From Brachynemurus nebulosus (Eukaryota; Arthropoda; Insecta; Neuroptera; Myrmeleontidae): a stretch of DNA of 64,000 nt. Of this stretch, positions 22,415 to 33,190 are shown piece by piece. The stretch lies in contig JAPWDM010000021.1 of assembly GCA_035578155.1 (NCBI GenBank), positions 1,293,001 to 1,357,000 on the forward strand, written 5' to 3'. The notes under the pieces were generated by a model. It ran no database searches and was not told where the DNA came from. It saw only the letters and a program-made list of their open reading frames with translations. Within the stretch, counting starts at the first letter, position 1, and each line of letters starts with the position of its first letter. A program made the position numbers and the translations under genes.

Positions 22415-22769
22415 CTAGTATTTACTCGCAGTTTCGTATTAAATAAACAAACAATATATTAAGTAGTCCAACCTACTATGTATCTAAAACCCACATAATA
22501 GATAATGTTTGAATGATTTAGTTACTTTCATTTAGCGTGAGAAATATTTTTCTATTTTTATTGTCTTAACGTTTTCTTTTTTATATTTGTTGTTGTTTTA
22601 CAGTTGCTTTTTATATTTCTTCTACGCAGTTGCAAATGTAATGTGTTTTTAAATTCAATAATTAACTGCAGCAGCTAATGGTTTGTTTTAATTATCAAAA
22701 ATTTTTTAATACATAATAATGTATTAAACAATAGGCATATCGTGATACTTTAATAGAAAGCTCAAATAT

Positions 22770-23930
22770 GAATACCGAAATTCATCTTACGAGAAAAGAA
22801 ATTTTAGTACTAGTGAAAGTACATTGAAATAAAGATGTCAGCATGATTTATAGTATTATTGAAACGGAGGTGACAGATAGATTGGAAAATCCATACGTTT
22901 TGCCTCAGAATCTAAAAAATGTGATTGGTAAGCTATTATCAGTGTTCAGGAGAAGGTGGAAGCTGGTTAACAGGATAGAAAACAAATTCTTCGATAAATA
23001 CCTACATCAATTTGGCAAGATTTAGCTGACCTATCAAAACGGAAAAGGACAGAAACTGTTCGAGCAAAACTTGGCGTTGAAGGTCTGCCCTACGCTACAC
23101 AAATGATTTTTTGAGCTTCCGGACAATTAGATGCAGCAAAGATAGTAAAGGATGTCACAGCAGGTAGTCTATCAAAAGCATCAAATTATCTTTCAAGTAT
23201 GTAATACATTCAAGAAGAAAACTGTCAAGCGATGAAGCGTTATCACTCTTAATTGAAAAAAAATTGTCAAAAAGTCAGTATATAGGAATACGTTTTGTGA
23301 GTTTGGGAAAAAATTGTAAATTGTATCCACCTTATAAAAATGTCTTAAAATCGAAAAAAAATGTTCTCCAGAAAATTCGAAAATAAGAGTAACTGAAACT
23401 GAAGCCGTAGTTGCACTACAAGCATTATTAAATCATACTGTTGAAAGAATATTAATGGCACAATCTGATGTTATAAAAAGCCTTACTGAAAATGATATTG
23501 GTAAAATGGAATTACTGTGCAAATGGAGATGTGATGGTATAATTTGTTTAATTTGTTTAGAATATGAACACCATATTTCTTTCTCTGTTTTGCACAATTT
23601 TTATATTCTGCAAACCAGAGAAGGAAATATGGTGTTCATATTCTAAACAAAATAAACAAATTATACTTCTGGTCAAAGCATTTATAAGCAAAAGTTTAGC
23701 GATGGAAATAGTTCAGATGCCAGTATATTTTTTATATCGTTTGTGCCCTTGCAAGTCGTAACTGTTAACACAGAAAATTACTCTCAAATTAATATTTGGA
23801 AAAATCCGCGTCCTTCGTCTCCAAGATTTTGCCGAGCAATCAAAATTCAATTTTCACAAGAAAGTACCTAAGCAACTAGAAAAGAAGCCGACTGCATTAA
23901 AGAACGACAGTCTGTCAATGTCAATCTAAT
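22770..23930 (+). pseudogene. Transib/RAG1-like transposase relic (tentative)
   Basis: Pieces in several frames belong to one known invertebrate transposase-like family: VTDRLENPYVLPQNLKN (22870), a DLADLSKRKRTETVRAKLG block (23020), LPYATQM (23090), LGKNCKLYPPYKNVLKSKKK (23305), ALLNHTVERILMAQSDVIKS (23420), KWRCDG (23525), and, beyond a 128-bp insertion, SGQSIYKQKFSDGNSSDAS (about 23668) and IWKNPRPSSPRFCRAIKIQF (23800). The Asp of CDG and the later blocks recall Transib, but I place the family from memory only. Many stops make it dead. The flanking 22411-22769 holds nothing that I recognise. Confidence 0.5.
23538..23665. mobile_element. 128-bp near-perfect palindromic insert
   Basis: Arms of about 57 bp (23538-23594 and 23609-23665) pair with only three or four mismatches around a 14-base loop. 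The ends read TATAATTTGTTTA. The insert falls exactly between CDG and the following SGQS block of the Transib-like relic, so it is a later insertion, probably a small MITE with a TA target. Confidence 0.75.
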
Positions 23931-24079
23931 AATATTCTGTACAATTGATGTACAATTTAAAACTGCATAGGTATATTTTAATTCTACAATCTGTTTTGAA
24001 AGACTGTCTTAGTGACTGTTCATCTTCTTTAATAAATATACCTAAGAAAAGTATAGAAAGTATAGGCAATACAGAAAAT

Positions 24080-24520
24080 ATAGATATAGGGAAATATATC
24101 GATATTTAAAAGGATACGTTTTACATCTGATATATTAATTGATCCAGTTCCAAAGTGTTTGCAGTCTGCTTCTGGTTGGCAATCAGTACAACTGGGGCGT
24201 CTAGCTTGCAGTGTTGAACATGACTTTTTGGACCAAGTGATTTGATGGGTTTTCACGGTACCTTTAAAAGTAACCAACTTTTCTGCCTTTGGTAACAACA
24301 GGTCAATATTTTTTATATCTTCTTCTGTGACCGTTGAAATTGCTATTTATGTGGTATCTTGCAAAAGTGATACTAATTTCTCAAAATTTGGAATATCGGT
24401 GCCTCTAGCAACAAATCTATCGGCAGTTCTCTTTAAGCATCCACCTACCCCATCAGGGGCGCCCTTACCATGTGTGGCGATACGCCACTGGCTGTATCCA
24501 GTGGGCCGCCACGGCAATGT
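24080..24520 (-). pseudogene. C-terminal part of an uncharacterised invertebrate gene
   Basis: Read on the minus strand from about 24520, a coding-like frame contains HGKGAPDGVGGCLKRTADR, then VARGTDIPNFEKLVSLL, a stop near 24347, EEDIKNIDLLLPKAEKL, TVKTHQITWSKKS and a Cys-rich CTDCQPEADCKHF near 24170. The HGKG...DGVGG...KR block occurs in many uncharacterised, possibly transposon-borne proteins. It fits as the downstream part of the gene at 25679-26595, with the Penelope element between them. Function is unknown. Confidence 0.5.
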
Positions 24521-24755
24521 TTTAAAGTAAATTTTAATACGAATAGATATATTTTGAATAAAGTAATGGATGATGTTGTTTGTGTATGTCGCGAGGTAGC
24601 TGGTTCAGCCTATGGTCCAACCGAACCAACAGCACCAGCGAGAGACCAACTGACGACGCGCTGAACTGTAAAAACATTCTTTAGACTAGCGCTGGCAATC
24701 ACGTAGTAAAGATGGGTTGTTTAGTCGGTTTCAAATAAATACACAACAATTAATA

Positions 24756-25600
24756 TTAATAGATTTGAGCGTTACTTTATGGTATTCCATATTTGTAAAT
24801 AATAAACAAATATTTTACTTCGCAAAAATACCACTTTTATTTTGAAACTGTGACAATATTGTTTCGAACCGTCAGTTCATTTTCAAACAGAATAAATATT
24901 GCATTAGAAAAAATTGATAAACTTAAAAAAATCGGGTATCTACAAATTAAACTGCCAAGATTGTAATGGTTTTTACATCGGTCAAACTGGCAGAAACTTT
25001 GAAACCCGGAGAGCAGAGCATTTTAGGCCATACAGAAATAAGAAATCCGACTCTGCTTTTGCGAAACACTTAATAGACACCGGACACACACCAGAACGGG
25101 AAATTACTGTGTTACACGAGGCAAGCAAAGGACAGAAGTTAACAATCCTAGAAGCAATAGAAATAAATAAACATAGCTCCGATCACCTTTTAAATGATTA
25201 CACCGATATTTACAGTTCAACTTTATTCTCAGTATTATAACTTATTTAAATTTTAATTTCTGTTTAAAACTGTATTCACTGTAATATTGTCTTTTTGTCA
25301 TTTTCAAGTTCAATCTTTTGCCACGTGTTTGTTTGCCTCTTGTCACATGTAATGTAATCTTGTTTTTCTTGATTTTTGGATTCTCCTATCACTCCCACCC
25401 TTTCCACTTCCACATCACAGACCACTCCTCCTTAATAAGTATAGGTAGATAAAATTAGTATATAAGGCATGTAACGAATGTAATATTTATTCTGTTTGAA
25501 AATGAACTGACGGTTCGAAACAATATTGTCACAGTTTCAAAATAAAAGTGGTATTTTTGCGAAGTAAAATATTTGTTTATTATTTACACAACAATTAGAT
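24756..25600 (+). mobile_element. Penelope-like element fragment flanked by 107-bp inverted repeats
   Basis: The arms 24794-24900 and 25482-25588 are identical over 107 bp in inverted orientation, and enclose a GIY-YIG ORF and 3' UTR. Just outside the left arm, 24756-24793 carries another Penelope terminal sequence that recurs at 51829-51870. Inverted or partial-tandem ends are common in Penelope elements. The RT is absent, so the copy is 5'-truncated. Confidence 0.75.
24914..25240 (+). CDS. Penelope GIY-YIG endonuclease domain
   Basis: An open 108-codon stretch. It begins close to SGIYKLNCQDCNGFYIGQTG, the GIY...YIG catalytic signature of Penelope elements, with the Arg of ETRRAEHF, a conserved His and a Glu in LEAIEINK following. 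In full elements this domain lies C-terminal to RT and nicks target DNA. The ATG at 24914 is probably not a real start, since upstream RT sequence has been replaced by the inverted repeat. The domain itself looks intact. Confidence 0.88.
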   Translation: MINLKKSGIYKLNCQDCNGFYIGQTGRNFETRRAEHFRPYRNKKSDSAFAKHLIDTGHTPEREITVLHEASKGQKLTILEAIEINKHSSDHLLNDYTDIYSSTLFSVL

Positions 25601-25678
25601 AAAATGGATAGATATTCTTATATAAAAAGCATTATTGTTTTATATTGATAAATAAATGATAAAATTGTTATTGAAACA

Positions 25679-26595
25679 TTAAAAAAATAAGGAAAACTTG
25701 TAACGAGTGTTAAAATAAAGAAGAAAACTACTGTGAAATAAAAATATAAATTCATCGTGATAATGATATGCAATTCTTAACATTAAAAGTTTCATATTGT
25801 CATGGGTTTTACAAAGGCATGTGTTATGATTTGCCACACCAGGAGGAACTGTCCAAAAAGGTCGAAATTTACAGAATAGGGAGTATGACATATTTTTATA
25901 CTTTAGATATTCCATAATTGATATGTTTTCAATAATGAATTGTTTATGAAGATTCTTCAAAGAGTCATTCAGAAGTCTTTTCTGCTTTTTCATTTTTTTC
26001 TTAGTAATGGTTTCTTTTCTACCAGCTGTCAATCTGCTGGATTGATCCTTGGCTAAAAATTCTACAACTTCTTTCTTTGCTTGCATCATTTATTTTTTAA
26101 ATATATTCTTCGGTAATAACTTTTATTTCTCAGACTTCCAGTGAATGTTAAGGAAGCTAAATATTCAACAAATTTGTACTTTTTAATAATGGTTCCAGTA
26201 GCCGAGTTAGTTATCTTTCACTTTTCCCCAGACTTCTGCTGTCTGCTTGTGGTAGGTTGTATAATTTTTGTTGCAGATTTCGGAGTTAATGGGGGAGTGT
26301 TAGATACAATCAAATCATGGGCTTCTGCTACGATTTTCTTTTTTGTACGATATTCTTCTTATCGTTTCTTCCATTCCTGACGTATGCGTCTTCGAACACG
26401 CCTACTCATTTCTCCTATTAACTAGATTTTTCCTTCTTCTTTTTTTCTTTTATATCTGTCTCTATCTTTGTTCTTAACTTCTTCATATTTAACACGATTG
26501 TTTTGCATCTTTTTTCTGGACTTTCTCATGCTTAGCTTTTTCATCTCTCTCCTTCTGTCAAGATAACGCTCTTGTTCTTTTTTGGATCTCGCCAT
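25679..26595 (-). pseudogene. N-terminal part of an uncharacterised, possibly transposon-borne gene
   Basis: The minus-strand ATG at 26595 opens a very basic region (MARSKKEQERYLDRRREM), followed by RYKRKKEEGKI, a stop, a second basic Arg-rich stretch and NTPPLTPKSATK near 26300. The open part 26089-25679 has a Lys-rich helix, then KFRPFWTVPPGVANHNTCLC and KTHDNMKL. The Cys-x-Cys...His...Asn layout suggests a metal site. The protein family is widespread among invertebrate hypothetical proteins, but I know no function. Its C-terminal half is probably 24080-24520, cut off by the Penelope insertion. Confidence 0.5.
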
Positions 26596-26599
26596 TTCA

Positions 26600-27216
26600 A
26601 ATCTAGAAAATTATTTCAGGTAAAAAACAAACGCAGCCAGAGTAGATAAAAACAGTCTGGCACCCTAAGTTTTCGTATTTTTTGTCATAACATCTCCCTG
26701 ATTTAAATAATAAGGTTTTTTGCCAAAAATATTTTTGGGTTAGGGTCGTGAGGTATCTAAATTATGTAATTTTTTCTTTAAATATGTTAAAAAACTGTTT
26801 ATATGAAAAAAATTTCTTTAAAAACATAATATTTGGTAAAGTATAGGACTACGGTTCAGAAACAAAAAATTAATTATACAGAAGTAACAGTCACTACTAT
26901 GTTAGAGTAAAAACAGTGGTAGTAATACTGAAGTGCGAAGGCTTACTGCTGTAGCTCAAAAAAGTAAAAAAACTTTTAGATCTTTTGATAATAAATTATT
27001 TAATTAATGATGATACTCTTTGTTTCTATAGGCCTATTCTAATATAGAGTCTAGTAATCTAGGCCTAGTATTTTTAACTAATTGCAGGAATGTCAGGAAT
27101 AACAGATTTTTGACACCAAACAATTTAAATATAATCAGCTAAGAGTTAACAATCACTACCGTGGACAGGTATCACTTCTGTGGACAGTTGCTGTCCACAG
27201 CAAGCGTCATTTAGAA
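26600..27216. other. Non-coding, with paired GTGGACAG motifs
   Basis: CCGTGGACAG at 27159, and the palindrome GTGGACAGTTGCTGTCCAC at about 27180-27198, lie next to the truncated gypsy LTR. CCGTGGACAG recurs at 39297, beyond the gypsy element. It may be the 5' end of the Tigger relic that follows at 39.4 kb. Confidence 0.4.
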
Positions 27217-27921
27217 ATTAAATCTCTAAATCGGCGAAACGCCAGAAATATGAAATCGAACGATTAATGAAGGAGGTAAGGGGAGTACCTTAGCGAGCTT
27301 GATTTGAGACTCAAAAACGGGTCGATGGGAATTCATTCAGTAATGTAATTTTAAAGTGAAAAATTGTTGAAGATTTGCTTTTGTGTTGTGCTTTGTGTAT
27401 CCCCCAGGAAAAGATAATATGCACTTCCTTTCTTAATATTTCATCCACATATGCAACCTGATTCGGTATATTTTCCAAAAATTTGATTTAATAATCTTTT
27501 TGGATATTTTCAAGTAACTGCGGAAGTCTTCCAACTACACCCAAATCGGCTTGCATATGTAACATTATTAGCTTATAAGAATTTTATATTATTTTTAACT
27601 TCTATTGTTGAAACATTTATTCCAATGTAACTTTATTTAGCCCAAAAATGGTAACAATCCTGTAAATTTTAATATTTTATTTTAGAATATAAATCTATTA
27701 TTGTTAATCATTAGTTATTGATTTATTCGTTTTCCTATAACTACGTCTGAGTAACTTTTAAGTCATTTAACCGCGTCCCGAAATCTACAACTTTTTAACT
27801 TAAATACAGCCACTGCTAACACCCTTCTTTCAAACCCCTGTACATTACAAATATGTTGGCGTCGGTGGAATAGTTCGATCAACCACTGAAATCACCTTCT
27901 TATACCTCCATATATTACAAT
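27217..27921 (+). repeat. gypsy 5' LTR, 5'-truncated
   Basis: Matches the 3' LTR from AAATCGGCGAAACGCC to the end ATTACAAT. The first roughly 130 bp of the LTR are missing, so neither the left edge nor the target duplication survives. Confidence 0.85.
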
Positions 27922-27922
27922 A

Positions 27923-27940
27923 TGGTGGCCAGCGTTTGGG
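27923..27940 (+). promoter_or_regulatory. Primer binding site of the gypsy element
   Basis: TGGTGGCCAGCGTTTGGG lies one base after the LTR end. It has the TGG start of a tRNA complement. I cannot name the tRNA with confidence. Confidence 0.55.
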
Positions 27941-29822
27941 ATTATCGAAATTACTCCCATTCCGTTGCTTAGAAACTCGTGTACGAAATCCCAAAAAAAA
28001 ATAATAAATCTTCAAAATTTTTGGTGCTATTTGTGTAAAGTATGCTCGAACGCATTTTTCAATAATAAAATTGTAATTTAATTATTTAATTTTGATTAAA
28101 ATTTAAATTTTATTTTAACTTCTTCGCTACTAATTTTAAAAAATTCTTAAACGTCAATGAGTATACTTTTGTCCATCACACTGAACAAAGATTTAAACAA
28201 GCATTTATTTCAATTAAAATTTTTAATCTTATATCTTTAAATAAGCGTAATTTAGTAATTTTAAATAATATTAAGAATTTTTTAGTTATTTCTCAATTAA
28301 AAAATAATGTTAACATAACATAAATTTGATGTACATCGGTAGTGACGACGTCAAAAAAAATATTCAAAATGACCACTCCCGAAATGGCTACATCTGGTAC
28401 GTCGTCTGTTGTAACCGTGCAATCTAAATTTGTAACACCTAATACTGTTACTCAAAACGTAACTACCACACCCATTGCGTCATCAAGCGAAACCATTCAG
28501 GCTCAAAGACCCGCACCTATTAATGCAACGGCTCCTCTTTTAGGGGCACTACCAGAATTTTCGCGGAAACCGAGTGAAAATGTTAAAAAATTTTTCGCGA
28601 AAATTAAACAGAGAATAATTTTAGAGAATTGGTTACAAGAACAAGCGGTCGCGGTTGTTCGTTATCAATTATCAGGAGACGCGTATAGATTTGTAGAATC
28701 AGAATCGGCACTCAACCAATCGGACATTACTTTTCATAGGTTACAGGACGCTTTAATTAAAAAATACACGGAAAAATTTACACCCAGACAAGAAATCGAA
28801 TCTCTAGCCCATTGCAGTCAAAAACTTAAAGAAAATGTTGACGATTTTGCAACTCGTTTAAAAATTTTGAGAAACGCTGTTTTAATTGAAGATTTAAAAC
28901 TTGTAGATAATGATATAGGTAAACAGGCTATACGTATTAAACATGATAAAGATTTAATTTATTTCTTTTTACAAGGGCTAAAAGATGAAATTAAATAATT
29001 GATTGCATTTGAAAAAAAACAAGGAATCTAACATTAGATTTGAAAGGGTTATAGAATTAGTAAGACAGGCAGAAGTTACAATTCAGTCATTAAAAGGATC
29101 ACGTAATATGTAGAATATTAATTTGGTTAATCAAAAAGTTAAGTGTTTCAATTGTAATATGGAAGGTCATATTAGGAGAAATTGTTCCAATTTTGTTAAT
29201 AGTCGTAGCGAAAATTTTAATCGTTCTAATCGTCCATTTAACTCTCGTCCTGAACAAACCAATTTTAAACGTAATAATTTTTCAAATAATAATGGTTTCA
29301 ACAATAATTACCGTAGGTCTCAAAATTTAAATAATAATTATTCTAAATCAGATAATAATAGTAGGGGAGAGTGTTGTACTTCGGTAATAGTGTACCTAGG
29401 ATCACCTTTTGGTTTCTTGACAGGTGCTGCTCTCTAAATAGAAACAATAGAAGTAGTGTAAGCCTCACTCACCAAAATGCGGTGTTGGTATGTTTTCAAT
29501 CAATTCCAGGCTGTTGTTCTCATATGAAGTGTAAAACTATTTTTTCATAATAAAAAGTTGTGAGTTTTGATTTTAGTAATTGTTTTTTTAGTGTGAAATA
29601 TTTTGTGACAGTGTTCTTTCTTACACTCTGCTGAAAACACTGTTTTATGGTGAGTATTTTGACATATTAAATTACATCATAATATTTAGCCTAGAAAAAA
29701 TAGGTTATGTAGTTTACAAAAATGCACCTTCCTGTACCTTGAATCAAAACAACTTCGTGTACCTTAGATAACTGATCACAGGTACACGATGCTATGATTT
29801 TACTTTTTTGTTTTAGATAACG

Positions 29823-31838
29823 ATGCCTCGAAATAAGACTGGGAAAAAGAGGGCTCCAGTAGATCGGCAAGCAATGGAAAATGCAGTCGCAGCAGTGATA
29901 GGCACCTCCAAATAGACGAATTTCACTAAAAGAGGCTTGTAAAGTCTATCACGTAAAATTTACAACCCTTGTCCGAAATGTTAAAAAATTTAAAGCTTCT
30001 GGTAAAGAAAATTTTATATATAATGAAAAGAAGGCACATAGTGTTAATAAAGTATTCACCGAAGAAGAACTAAAATTGGTACACTATATAAAAACTATTG
30101 CTAAAATGAACTATGGTTTGACTAAAAAGGGGGTCCGTGAATTAGCATATAAGTTTGTTGTTGCTAACAATAAAAAGTATCCTCAAACCTGGAATGAACG
30201 TCAATTAGCTGGTGAGGAATGGATGAGATGGTTTTTAAAAAGACATTCCGACTCCCTTTCAATTCGGGAACCAGAAAAAACTAGTTGTCTCGTGCAACTA
30301 GTTTCAATCAAGCAAATTTCAATAAATTTTTTGATAACTTGGAGAATATTCACAAGCGGTTTGGACCTATACCACCAAAAAGAATTTGGAACCAGAATGA
30401 AACCGGAATTACGACGGTCCATAATCCGTCAAAAATTGTTGGACCTAAAGGTGTAAAACAAATTGGCTCTATGACTTCAGCAGAACGTGGACAATTTATA
30501 ATATTGTCTACTTGTATCAATGCTACTGGAAATCACACACCCCCAATGCTGATATTTCCCAGAAAAAATTTCAAAGAATACATGTTAAAAGGCGCACCTC
30601 CAGGCACTATCGGAGGAGCAAACCCTTCAGATTGGTCAAATGAAGAATTGTACCTCAAATTTATGGAGCACTTCATTAAGCACACAAAACCGACCAAAGA
30701 AGAATGTGACGTGTTTTATTAATAATTGATAATCACGAAACTCATCTGTCTTTGAAAACTTTGGATATGGCATCTGCATTAGGGGTAGTGATTTTAACTT
30801 TTCCTCCCCATTGTTCACATAGGTTACAACCGCTTGACGTATCAGTCTACCCTTCAAGGTATTTTACAACCAGGGAGTAGAAACTTGGCTTATCGACAAC
30901 CCTGGAAAAACAATGGATAAATATAGAGTGGCTGAAGTTGTTGGACAGGCCTACCCTCGAACTTTTAATACAAGTAATATTATCAGTGGCTTTAAAAAAA
31001 CCGGAATTTATCTCCTGAATAGGAACATTTTCAGTGATGCTGACTTTCTACATTCGTATGCAACTGACCGTCCTGCTGCAGTCTCCACTGTAAATCAAAA
31101 CGTCGGTCTGTCTACTGAAGTTCCAGTTGACACCAATTTAAAGGAAATTCAAACTGGGCTTAGCTATTTTGACGAAAGAGTTCCTGGTCCATCAACAGTA
31201 ACGTCAACGGCTACGGTGCTTTTAACACCAGTGAACTACACCATCTTGCAAAACAAGAATTATGATTCAACTCCTCTTGTAACTCCAGAACAAATTCAAC
31301 CCTACCCTAAGGCTGCAGCACGAAAGAAAACAGGTAAACAAAAGGGAAAGCAACCGGGTAAAACAAAGATAGTAACGGATAGCTCTGAAAAAGAAGAAAT
31401 CAGAAAACAAAGAGAAAAAAGAAGTTAGACAAAGAAGCAAAAATGGTTAAAATTGAAAAAAATAAAAACAAAAAGGGTTGTCATATTAAGAGACTAAAAT
31501 TAAACTATGAAAGTGAGTCTGAAGGTGATGATTTAGATTTGAACTTGTTCTTTGATGAAGAAGAAGACAACGTTACGGAAATGCTAGAAATTATAAACCA
31601 AGAGACGTCAGAACTCCAAGACCAGATTGACTTTGAAAGAGTAACTTTTGAAAATGGTGATTACGTTTTGGTGACATTTAAAAAGAAAACTGACAGGCCA
31701 GAACAATATGTGGGAAAAATAATATCTACGCTTGAAAATAAACTGGAGTACAAGATCCAGTTTTACAAACGCACTGGAAATGGGAATAAATTTACAATAG
31801 AATCAGAAAAGGTGTTTGATGTCGCTGGACAGATATAA
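29823..31838 (+). pseudogene. pogo-superfamily transposase, nearly complete
   Basis: A start ATG at 29823 precedes a basic N-terminus (MPRNKTGKKRAPVDRQAMEN). A stop and shift near 29910 interrupt the HTH region (YHVKFTTLVRNVKKF). 30076-30300 continues the second HTH (ERQLAGEEWMRWFLKRH). A shift at about 30285 enters the catalytic domain, with WNQNETGITTV in place of the usual D-E-T-G (first Asp is Asn), DNHETHLS near 30728 and QPLDVSVY near 30835. The C-terminal half, 30913-31838, is long and charged with Lys-rich and acidic stretches, broken once near 31428. The superfamily is clear. The lost first Asp and the frameshifts mean it is inactive. Confidence 0.82.
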
Positions 31839-32212
31839 TGGTTAAACTTCCTAATCCAGTAGTGTTGAGTAGTCAGCAAGAGTTACAGGACAGTTATGGT
31901 TTCAAATCGACCTCTCTGGTTACAACCTGAAGTAACTTCTGGGGAAAGCCCGAAAGAAAGTTTGTTTTAAATTTTATGGCCTATAGTTTGAGTTTTCAAT
32001 TTGTGTTTTTTCAATTTAATATTCAAGTTTAAGTTTTATAATAGCTTTTTTGAAAATTTATATATAGCAGGAATTAACCAGAGCTATTTCGAACAAGATG
32101 TATTTTGTAATAATAAAACAAATATACTGGTTTTTATGAAAATAATTTGTAATTTGTTAGTAATCTCATGATCTCAGGTAAATGAAGTAACTGATCCAAA
32201 GTACAATATGTT

Positions 32213-32250
32213 ATGATCCCAGGTACATTATGAAGTTGTACCTGGGATCA
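32213..32250. repeat. Palindrome GATCCCAGGTAC...GTACCTGGGATC
   Basis: Perfect 12-bp arms around an 11-base loop, within the 3' subterminal region of the pogo-type element. The same motif recurs singly near both ends. Confidence 0.75.
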
Positions 32251-32674
32251 AAAAACCAAAATTTTTCAAATAGATTTTTTTTTTCTTTTAAGATTTTTCA
32301 ACAAAAATTTTAGTATGTAGCCAGAAATCTGAAGTAAGTGTCTGTTGCTCTTATTTTTTAAAATAAGGTAAATTTATCTATCACAAAAATTGGGATCTAA
32401 TTTTGATCCAAGGTACAACACCCTCCCCTATACAAAATAATTTTCGACAGGGATAGAAAAATTTCAATAATCAAATTAAACAAGGTAACGGACGTCAAAA
32501 TTCCCAATTTAATAAAACTCGTAATGCAAATCGTACCCAAACCCGATATTTACAAACACAAGTTGAACCTAGTAAACACACTAATTTTGAAACACGGGAT
32601 ACTTTTTCAGATTTAGGAACCAACATAGAGAAAAACACAAGCCGGTCGACACATTTCGTTATAGAAAAGTAGCC

Positions 32675-33190
32675 TTGAAATCACCAGTGAATGATTCAAT
32701 TAATACGCGTGCATATAATAATGTATTAACGGATAGACATAAACATAATCAGAAAAAGTTTGATTGTTTACCTAAGCATTCATTTAATAAAACTAATACT
32801 TCTTATCAATTTCAATTACCAGTTATATTTAATGCGCAACAATTTAATAGAAATAATTTTAAAAAGAGGAATACGTGTATTGTTGAATTAATTGTAAATA
32901 ATTCTAAATTTACTTATCGATTCTGGGGCTGGAATTACGATTTTTCGAAGATATAGCATAAAACAAATTTAAAATTACGAAAAACAGAAACCGTATTACG
33001 AAGTGTATCCGGAAATTTAATTAATGTTTTAGTTCCGTTAAATTAAATTTTTATATTGATAATCAAAATTGTCCTTTCGAATGTATTATAGTTGATGATC
33101 AGGATTTAGCTATGTCTGTAGATGGAATAATTGGATGGGACATGTTAGAATATTTTAATGCACGCATTTATTTTGATAAAAATATATGAC
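32675..33190 (+). pseudogene. gypsy protease
   Basis: The aspartic protease of the polyprotein. The frame to 32956 leads to IVELIVNNSKFT. One base off, the active site reads LIDSGAGITIF near 32918, a DSG instead of the commoner DTG. The C-terminal block DGIIGWDMLEYF lies near 33125. A TAA near 33042 and shifts break it. Confidence 0.75.

Larger units (their letters stand above)
29364..32428 (+). mobile_element. pogo-type DNA transposon inside gypsy gag
   Basis: The ends GGGGAGAGTGTTGTACTTCG and, in inverse, GGGGAGGGTGTTGTACCTTG match at all but a few positions, and TA flanks both (29362-29363 and 32429-32430). At 3065 bp it carries nearly a full transposase gene. Subterminal copies of GTACCTGGGATC-like motifs lie in both orientations near each end (29391, 29732, 29780, 32213, 32239, 32405), presumably transposase binding sites. 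Confidence 0.88.
28342..32670 (+). pseudogene. gypsy gag, interrupted by a pogo-type transposon
   Basis: 28369-28998 is capsid-like, with a Thr/Ser/Pro-rich start, GALPEFSRKPSENVKKFFAK, and a helical region through DFATRLKILRNAV. A stop at 28996 and a frameshift lead to a nucleocapsid ORF (29123-29361) with one C-x2-C-x4-H-x4-C knuckle (CFNCNMEGHIRRNC) and an Asn/Arg-rich stretch. The frame is cut at 29363 by the inserted transposon. It resumes at 32431 with more Asn/Gln/Arg-rich sequence to about 32670. Gag would build the virus-like particle. Confidence 0.8.

Noticed and set aside
22201..22418. 70-codon Tyr/Ile ORFs on both strands
   Set aside because: Microsatellite translation only.
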